Assembly: GCA_965658375.1 (NCBI GenBank)
Contig: CBFHSD010000014.1
Span: forward strand, 1-49,239
Origin: CBFHSD01 sp965658375
GTDB taxonomy: Bacteria; Bacteroidota; Bacteroidia; Flavobacteriales_G; Salibacteraceae
Direction: 5' to 3'
DNA length: 49,239 bases
Shown here: positions 44,601-49,239 of the stretch, piece by piece
Position numbering within the stretch: position 1 is the first letter of the stretch
Layout of the letters: every line of letters starts with the position of its first letter
Translations under genes and position numbers: made by a program
Notes under the pieces: generated by a model
Database searches by the model: none
The model's input: only the letters and a program-made list of their open reading frames with translations
What the model was told of the DNA's origin: nothing

Positions 44601-44744
44601 TGTGCCCTTAATTAGAACTGTAACACCAGGCATTGGGCCACCATTTTCATCAAGCACCGTTCCACTGACTGTTTCTTGTGCCAGCAAATTGGCGGAAAAG
44701 AATAGGATGATCGATAAGAGCATCCATCGAAGTTTCGTTAACAT
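41628..44744 (-). CDS. SusC/RagA-type TonB-dependent transporter
   Basis: A 1038-residue outer-membrane transporter from the ATG at 44744. Signal peptide ending NLLAQ (about residue 22). Then a CarboxypepD_reg-like domain (VSGTVLDENGGPMPGVTVLI, about 25-105), a plug domain with ELTGSIAKV, LIRIRG, the SusC signature PLYVVDGIP and RGANGVILITTKRG, and a C-terminal 22-strand barrel ending LAISMSF. With the SusD gene 13 bases downstream it imports oligosaccharides made by the amylase. The 175-base gap to the amylase gene holds no clear terminator. Confidence 0.95.
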   Translation of the reverse strand: MLTKLRWMLLSIILFFSANLLAQETVSGTVLDENGGPMPGVTVLIKGTTTGVSTNMDGVFTMPKLEDGTYQFVFSFIGYKSDTIQVDVKGGKAAAPIKISLEVNAQTLDEMVIVGYGVQRKRELTGSIAKVDGKNLTAVPVPSFESGLQGQAAGVQVTTGSGLAGSPALIRIRGVGSVSAGGDPLYVVDGIPITQDYFLRSNSGGMNTNPLAAINPNDIESVEVLKDAAATGIYGSRGANGVILITTKRGNTKGLTIDFNARWGLAQPTARPKMLDGDEYLQMYQEAWENDGNTGRASLPNVSWETAEDYNTDWVDQTVGNGFKQLYSLGVNTKKDKWGLFGNFTYDDNQSYLIGNSYERMSGRMNFDYYISDKLNLSVNTSFSQGLNRRVDAAWSGGLGAAMSTALPIYPVRWDSLQVANPVTGEFNIDPATGDTIPYARQGDYWREAGAGNNPVAMREWKEWRTQELRTINNLRLNYMPIDNLIITATLGYDFMRINDDRWESEDLLQDGTIGSGVAYRDQVGVNNSNGSLLANYNWRPTDKHDFRFLMGTEYQYSQTKSTYESFSHIDGPLYNHESDSVRDEPSGNPVDEWGFVSLFGRVNYMWQGKYIAQVTSRVDGSSKFGDNNKFGYFPSASLGWIMSEEDFMKGQNLFSFFKWKVSAGRTGNANLPTYKDFEKYSPPENNSTYNGEPILYKIELENPDLSWETSTNWDIAAEMGLLNDRITMEAAYYRKYASDVLMRVQLPQSLGYGEYWDNVGEILNRGWELSISSRNMVGELQWTTNFNIARNYNEVKSIGVYTEDAILGGTNDTRIVVGSPVGSNFLVRYAGVDPDNGRPTYYTKEGDVTYDWNPNDRVVVGDILPDFIGGFNNFWSYKNWDLALDMVYSIGAKIYDSSSKRQLGVTTDWNMRTEVFERWRKEGDITDAPVRTLDTETYGSGTPWINTDQWLKDGDYLRFRRLALGYTFTPEALGKNINNFRVEASMTNFLTWTNFEGLDPEIARDFENAADRNMSGNVTYLTPPQEKTYNLAISMSF

Positions 44745-44919
44745 ATGACTAGATTTTAACAAAAATTTAGATTTCGAATTTAGAACAAATGTTAAGAAAA
44801 TAAGAAGAAAATGTCATAAAAACACTTATTCCTTTTGTCAATAGCCATGCATTACACAGTAATAGTGTGCTATAGACACTTTAATAAAAATTAGAAATGG
44901 ACTTTTTCTGTTTAAACCC
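44745..44919. other. Spacer between the amylase gene and susC
   Basis: AT-rich. It contains a weak hairpin AGTGT (44864-44868) / ACACT (44876-44880) without a T-run on the minus strand. I see no full TTG-N-TAnnTTTG promoter; susC expression may come from the amylase promoter or from an unrecognised promoter here. Confidence 0.4.
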
Positions 44920-47760
44920 TTATTTAACAATTGAAAGTTTACCGCTCTTCGAATAGCCATTGCTCTTAATCGTGTATAAAAACACACCGGGCTGAATAGA
45001 AGAAGGAAGGTCTATTTGCACTCCAGAAGCAGCACTTCTTGTCGCTATTCTTTTGCTCATTAATTGACTTCCATGCATGGAATACAGTTCAAACGTGATC
45101 TCGTTTTGTGCCACACCATCTGACTGAAGCGTAATTCTATCATTCGCTGGATTGGGATACACAAAGAACAAGTCTTCTTCAATATGCAAAGTCTGTACAG
45201 ACGAAATAGGAGAAAAACTAATATCTGCATCCAAGTCTGGTGCTTCCAGCTGCTTAGTGGTATACAAAGCGTATCCCCCTGGCTCTAATGAAAGCTTGGC
45301 ATTTACATCACTTACAGTAATGGATTCTCCAGAAAAGAACTCATACCAAGTACCGGTTTCAGTAAAATGAGGATCTATGTCTGCTGCACTCACTCCAAAA
45401 TTGGCCAAGGCAACTGCATCAAACTCTTGCCCTTCAATTTGAATTCCTTTTTGCAGGGACCCTGTTCTCATGGTAAAGTTTTCTGAGTGGAACACCTCGT
45501 ACTGGTTGCGCAATCCATTCATAGCGCGCACCACATTGTACACCCTTTTTCTTGAGTTGTTTGCAATGTAATCCCAGCGTATGGGTTTTACCCCTGTTCT
45601 GCATCCCTGGTCTATAGAACCATCTTCACAGTAATTGATGCTGTAATCATAGCCCAACTCATCAAACTGCCACAGCATTTTAGGGCCAGGTACGGCAAGC
45701 AACATCACATTGATGCCTTCAAATCTTGCTAAAGCAGTTTCTAAGTCTTTTACATTGTGGCCAGCACCGCTGTTGCCGTATTGCAAGCTCTCATAAATCA
45801 AACGCTCTTCATCATGGCTGGTGTAGTAGCCCACCAAATGCGGATCGTTCCAGCCTCTGGTTTGGTAGCTTACTGCATTAAAATCTCCATTGTTGTAGCC
45901 CATTTGTGCTTCTTTGTAAGCATAGTGCGCGTTCCCCCACAACATAAAGCCATAATTGCTCAATTCTTTCTCTTCGTTGTTATCTGCGAAGTGCTCTAGA
46001 ATAAGAATTGATTCTGGATCTTTTGAGTAGATATAGTCTGCATAGTCTTTCCAAATGTCAATTCTGCTTTGGTCGTATTGGCCCCAAGCAGCCACATTTC
46101 CTAACGTATTCTTTTGGGTGAACCCTTTAGACAAGTCAAATCGGTACCCATCAATTTTATACTCTTCAATCCAATGCTCCATCACGCGCTTAGAAAAAGC
46201 TTTTGTGTAAGCACTTTCATGATTGTAGTCGTAACCCACATTAAAATCGTGCTTTGCTTCTTGGTTGAACCAAGGGTTATCTGCTGTTGGTTGCCCCCAC
46301 TGACCAGCATTCTCATCAAAATACATCATTACCTGAGGGTTTTGCCCAAAACTGTGGTTCAAGACCATGTCTACAATTACGGCCATTCCTCTTTCATGGC
46401 AGGCATCTACAAGGTACTTGAGCTTATTCTTGGGGCCGTAGTATTTGTCTGGCGCCAAGAAATACGCGGGATTGTAACCCCAACTTAGGTTTCCTTCAAA
46501 CTCGTTTACCGGCATGAGTTCTACTGCGTTCACCCCTAAGTTTTTCAAGTAGTCTAGAGAATCTACCAATGCTTCGTACGAGTGAGTTTCCAGAAAATCT
46601 CTTACGAGCAGTTCGTAAATCACCATTTTGGTTTTGTCTGGTCTTTGGTAATTCTGCGTGGTCCAATTGTACTGGTCTTCATTCAACTGAAATACAGAAA
46701 CCATGTTGGTGGTATTTGGAGGATAACTAGGGATATTCGGATACACACTGCTCGGAATATAAGGGTCATTCCATGGGTCTAGCTGCATTTCTGCATACAC
46801 ATCGCCCACTCTAATGCCTTCATAACCTACATAAAACTGATAGCGCACCTGTGCGTTAGGATCTATATTGCTGAGCTGAATCCACCATTTTTCTTCGTCA
46901 GTGGTATTATGCATGAGGTAATCGGTGTCTATTTGCCAATTAGAAAAGTCGCCAATGGCGTAAACAAAATCTTTTCCGGGAGCCGTCATTTGAAGAATCA
47001 CTTCTCCGTTTCCTAAATCATTCACTCCATCTACAATACCCATCGGTGGATCCATCACTTGCACATCAGGCTGAACAATGACATACACACTATCGGTATA
47101 GAGAATATTCTGGTGGTTCGCCTCGTATTTGAACCAATGGGTTCCACTGCCCAATTGCGCGGCCGGAATTTGATAATTGAGTTTTGTGGTATCAGGATCT
47201 GAAACCACCACTGCGTTGTCTACCAATAAATCGATAGCTGCAGTATCTGATGTCAATACTTTAAAGTTGATGGTGCTTGCAGAATCTACCAACGTGGCAT
47301 TGTTGGGCGATTGAATCACCACTGAAAAAGTATCTGGAAAAATAGGAACGTAAATATCTGCACCATCAGACTCTCTGCCTACCACTGATCCATTTGTATT
47401 ACGAAAAACAAAAGCCAATTCCTCTACTGTTTCTCCAGCAGGGAGGTTATAAAAATCGCTGATTTTAAAAGAAAGGGTATGGATGTTTGCCCCTTGAAAG
47501 GTCATTTTCACTTTTGGATCTGCCGTTCCCCAATTGCCTTGCACATGACGCCAGTCTCCAGATCCGTTTGACAAATTGGTAATGACACCAGTGTGCGCAT
47601 AAACAACCGTTACTCCCGCCAATGCTTGATTGCCTTCTGTGGCATCAAAATACACAGTAACAGAATCATCTTGGCCAGCAAACGTGGGGTCTATCCAAGC
47701 AACTTGAGCATGTAAAGTAAGAGTAAAGAGCAGAGAGAAAAGCGTAATAAACGACTTCAT
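44920..47760 (-). CDS. GH13 alpha-amylase with T9SS sorting domain
   Basis: A 946-residue secreted glycoside hydrolase cleaving alpha-1,4-glucans. Signal peptide 1-19 (MKSFITLFSLLFTLTLHAQ); the frame extends 57 codons upstream of this start without a plausible N-terminus. Residues 20-130 share a domain with the secreted protein at 38851-39696. Beta-sandwich modules follow, including FVYAIGDFSNW (CBM48/E-set type). GH13 catalytic regions: DMVLNHSFG, DGYRFDLSKG with nucleophile Asp542, ILILEHF with acid/base Glu589, and TSHDEERL with Asp650. The last 80 residues are a T9SS type A sorting domain (VYPNPANDRITLQS, GVFLYTI), so it acts at or beyond the cell surface. It has a full promoter. Confidence 0.93.
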   Translation of the reverse strand: MKSFITLFSLLFTLTLHAQVAWIDPTFAGQDDSVTVYFDATEGNQALAGVTVVYAHTGVITNLSNGSGDWRHVQGNWGTADPKVKMTFQGANIHTLSFKISDFYNLPAGETVEELAFVFRNTNGSVVGRESDGADIYVPIFPDTFSVVIQSPNNATLVDSASTINFKVLTSDTAAIDLLVDNAVVVSDPDTTKLNYQIPAAQLGSGTHWFKYEANHQNILYTDSVYVIVQPDVQVMDPPMGIVDGVNDLGNGEVILQMTAPGKDFVYAIGDFSNWQIDTDYLMHNTTDEEKWWIQLSNIDPNAQVRYQFYVGYEGIRVGDVYAEMQLDPWNDPYIPSSVYPNIPSYPPNTTNMVSVFQLNEDQYNWTTQNYQRPDKTKMVIYELLVRDFLETHSYEALVDSLDYLKNLGVNAVELMPVNEFEGNLSWGYNPAYFLAPDKYYGPKNKLKYLVDACHERGMAVIVDMVLNHSFGQNPQVMMYFDENAGQWGQPTADNPWFNQEAKHDFNVGYDYNHESAYTKAFSKRVMEHWIEEYKIDGYRFDLSKGFTQKNTLGNVAAWGQYDQSRIDIWKDYADYIYSKDPESILILEHFADNNEEKELSNYGFMLWGNAHYAYKEAQMGYNNGDFNAVSYQTRGWNDPHLVGYYTSHDEERLIYESLQYGNSGAGHNVKDLETALARFEGINVMLLAVPGPKMLWQFDELGYDYSINYCEDGSIDQGCRTGVKPIRWDYIANNSRKRVYNVVRAMNGLRNQYEVFHSENFTMRTGSLQKGIQIEGQEFDAVALANFGVSAADIDPHFTETGTWYEFFSGESITVSDVNAKLSLEPGGYALYTTKQLEAPDLDADISFSPISSVQTLHIEEDLFFVYPNPANDRITLQSDGVAQNEITFELYSMHGSQLMSKRIATRSAASGVQIDLPSSIQPGVFLYTIKSNGYSKSGKLSIVK

Positions 47761-47778
47761 ATAGAATGTATTTGCCGA

Positions 47779-47810
47779 CAAATATACCACGAGAAAGGCG
47801 TAAGTGTCAA
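47779..47810 (-). promoter_or_regulatory. Promoter of the alpha-glucan locus
   Basis: On the minus strand TTG (47810-47808), 21-base spacer, TATATTTG (47786-47779), ending 18 bases before the amylase ATG. Same spacing and -7 sequence as the tRNA-fMet promoter. The rest of the 47761-48027 spacer holds no gene I can support. Confidence 0.75.
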
Positions 47811-47999
47811 AATAACAATTAGCATTTAGGCAGGGAGAAAGCACTCGGGAGCAAAAGTCAATTGAAGATTCACCACTTATTCTAGAATAGAAGCTCATTC
47901 TTCTTGCAGGAAAAAAGACTACTTGAACCATTTAACGAAGCAAGCCTACCGTATTCTAATTGGCATGAGTAAAACCTAACTTTTACAGATAAGATTTAC

Positions 48000-48007
48000 T
48001 AGGTTTG
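48000..48007 (+). promoter_or_regulatory. Candidate -7 promoter box for the last T9SS substrate gene
   Basis: TAGGTTTG matches TAnnTTTG and ends 20 bases before the ATG at 48028. No TTG at the usual spacing. Confidence 0.4.
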
Positions 48008-48027
48008 AAAATGAATCTCTCACTACT

Positions 48028-49158
48028 ATGAAAAAAATACTCACACTTATGCTTTTGGCCTTGTTAGCAAAAAGCAATCAGGCACAAATATTCTGTTATT
48101 CACAAGCAGATATTGACGCAGTTCAACCACAAAATTTCAGCATTATTTACTTAGACAATGACACAACTTTAACCTTGGCCCAGCAAATTCATGATTTCAG
48201 CCCACTTGCTGTTATTGATACAATGAACTTATATTCTGAAGATACCGACTTCGAGAATCTGGACGTTTTAGCGAATAATGAGTTTTATGAGGTAATTATT
48301 TACGATAATCACACCTTAAAAAATATAAACGCACTCAATCAGAGCGTATTGTTAAGTGAGTTAAGGCTGTACAATTGTCCAGAATTAAAATCAGTTGATA
48401 TGCAGTTAAATTCTCCCATTTTTGACAACTTCACACTTTCTAATTGTGATAAAGCAGATTCACTTAAACTAACTTTCCCAAATGCAAATGAACCTTGGGG
48501 AGGGCTTCCTCAGGCAACTATTGTTGTTAAAGATAATGAGAACATCAAAAAGGTAAGTTTAACAAATCCCGGAGAAGTTTTGGGTTCGTTTAGGTTTGAA
48601 GAGAACAGAAACTTAGAAATGATTGATATTCCATTTTTAAATACTAAAGCTAACAGTGGCATCTATTTATCACACAATGAGAACCTTACAAAGATTAGGA
48701 TTGCCTCAAATTCAGACCCTTCTGATGTAAAGTATGGAGCTATACAACTTAGGTATAATTATCGTTTTGAAGACGCTTGTGTTTTTCAAGAACCCATCAT
48801 TCAACTTCAGAACCTATTAGACTCCCTTGGACTAGACCATTACCCTTATCTTGATGTCGTTACAAACGGCACCAACACCAGCAGCTTAGATGCCATACTC
48901 AATTACGACTGCAGCACCTCTAGCATTGCAGAGGTAAGCAATGCACAAGGCACGGTGTTCCCCAACCCAAGTACTGGAATGATTACGGTAAAAGGTTTAG
49001 AGGAGCCAAGTGCATTTAGCATTATGAGCTTACAAGGCACTGAAGTAATGCAGGGTGTAGCTCAAAACCAAGAAGCGCTAGACATGAGCCATTTGCCCAA
49101 AGGGCTTTACTTTCTCAAGCTTGAGAATCAAACACCTGTAAAAGTGGTGTTAGAGTAG
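48028..49158 (+). CDS. Secreted leucine-rich-like repeat protein with T9SS sorting domain
   Basis: A 376-residue protein. Signal peptide 1-19 (MKKILTLMLLALLAKSNQA). Residues 60-250 are irregular leucine-rich-type repeats (LSELRLYNCPELKSVDM, GSFRFEENRNLEMIDI, SGIYLSHNENLTKIRI), like receptor-L or LRR folds. The C-terminal 75 residues are a T9SS type A sorting domain (VFPNPSTGMITVKG, LPKGLYFLKL). Probably surface-attached or released. Partner unknown. It is divergent from the amylase gene and followed by a strong terminator. Confidence 0.8.
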   Translation: MKKILTLMLLALLAKSNQAQIFCYSQADIDAVQPQNFSIIYLDNDTTLTLAQQIHDFSPLAVIDTMNLYSEDTDFENLDVLANNEFYEVIIYDNHTLKNINALNQSVLLSELRLYNCPELKSVDMQLNSPIFDNFTLSNCDKADSLKLTFPNANEPWGGLPQATIVVKDNENIKKVSLTNPGEVLGSFRFEENRNLEMIDIPFLNTKANSGIYLSHNENLTKIRIASNSDPSDVKYGAIQLRYNYRFEDACVFQEPIIQLQNLLDSLGLDHYPYLDVVTNGTNTSSLDAILNYDCSTSSIAEVSNAQGTVFPNPSTGMITVKGLEEPSAFSIMSLQGTEVMQGVAQNQEALDMSHLPKGLYFLKLENQTPVKVVLE

Positions 49159-49179
49159 AAACATTGCTTTTATTAAATG

Positions 49180-49207
49180 AAAAATCCCGCACATGCGGGA
49201 TTTTTTA
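49180..49207 (+). terminator. Terminator after the last T9SS substrate gene
   Basis: A perfect 11-bp stem AAAAATCCCGC (49180-49190) / GCGGGATTTTT (49195-49205) with an ACAT loop and following T's, 21 bases after the stop. The rest of the window shows no feature. Confidence 0.9.
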
Positions 49208-49239
49208 TTTCATCTTCATGGAATCGATTTTCCCCGGCA

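Noticed and set aside
44864..44880. A terminator between the amylase gene and susC
   Set aside because: Only a 5-bp stem and no T-run on the minus strand.
44763..44919. A promoter for susC
   Set aside because: TAACATTTG and similar strings are present but none fits TAnnTTTG with a TTG at proper spacing.

Overview
This window looks like chromosome from a gliding-type member of the Bacteroidota, most likely Flavobacteriia or the Cryomorphaceae-like relatives. The evidence is gldE and gldD next to ssb and mutY, three secreted proteins with a C-terminal type IX secretion (T9SS) sorting domain, a SusC/SusD pair, a LytS/LytTR sensor pair, DUF349, DUF3078 and DUF5686 proteins, a 30-residue mS38-type ribosomal protein gene, and several promoters of the Bacteroidota form TTG-N19-22-TAnnTTTG. 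I see no insertion sequence, prophage or CRISPR array. Most of the window is housekeeping.

Layout. 1-2284: a sensor kinase cut by the left edge, with its LytTR regulator. 2285-7750: formate-THF ligase (fhs) with a crotonase-family gene, then a DUF349 coiled-coil protein and a DUF3078 outer-membrane-type protein. 7902-11247: a fused alpha/beta 2-oxoacid dehydrogenase E1, an alpha/beta hydrolase, and a GNAT acetyltransferase gene broken by one in-frame TAG. 11363-13685: a HisC-like aminotransferase divergent from a small cytochrome-like surface lipoprotein, then an orphan secreted protein bracketed by hairpin DNA. 13904-16232: initiator tRNA-fMet divergent from the overlapping GTPase genes era and der. 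16292-20354 (minus): a compact set HU, TPR protein, mS38-like protein, rng, recX, prfB, most neighbours overlapping; prfB needs a +1 programmed frameshift. 20465-24015: mutY, ssb, gldE, gldD. 24028-25331 (minus): ctaA and a small lipoprotein. 25481-29683: tatC, a DUF5686 TonB-like carboxypeptidase-regulatory protein, lptB. 29713-30823 (minus): pssA and purS. 30962-35655: DsbD-like reductase, gmhA, yifB/comM. 35707-38790: a large FG-GAP T9SS substrate. 38851-47760 (minus): an alpha-glucan utilisation locus of GH13 amylase, SusC, SusD, a DUF5004-like lipoprotein and a small secreted protein that shares the amylase's N-terminal domain. 48028-49158: another T9SS substrate.

How it fits together. 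The 38851-47760 cluster reads as a starch/alpha-glucan system: a T9SS-exported surface amylase, a SusC/D import pair and two accessory surface proteins. lptB and gmhA serve lipopolysaccharide export and heptose synthesis; tatC, DsbD-like and the gld genes serve envelope and secretion. The minus-strand HU-to-prfB cluster joins nucleoid, ribosome, RNA decay, recombination and termination functions in one probable transcript. No clearly undescribed multi-gene system is visible. The best leads are the shared N-terminal domain in the glucan locus, the nonsense-broken GNAT gene, the hairpin-flanked orphan gene, and the retained SD-dependent-looking frameshift in prfB in a phylum that mostly does not use SD pairing.
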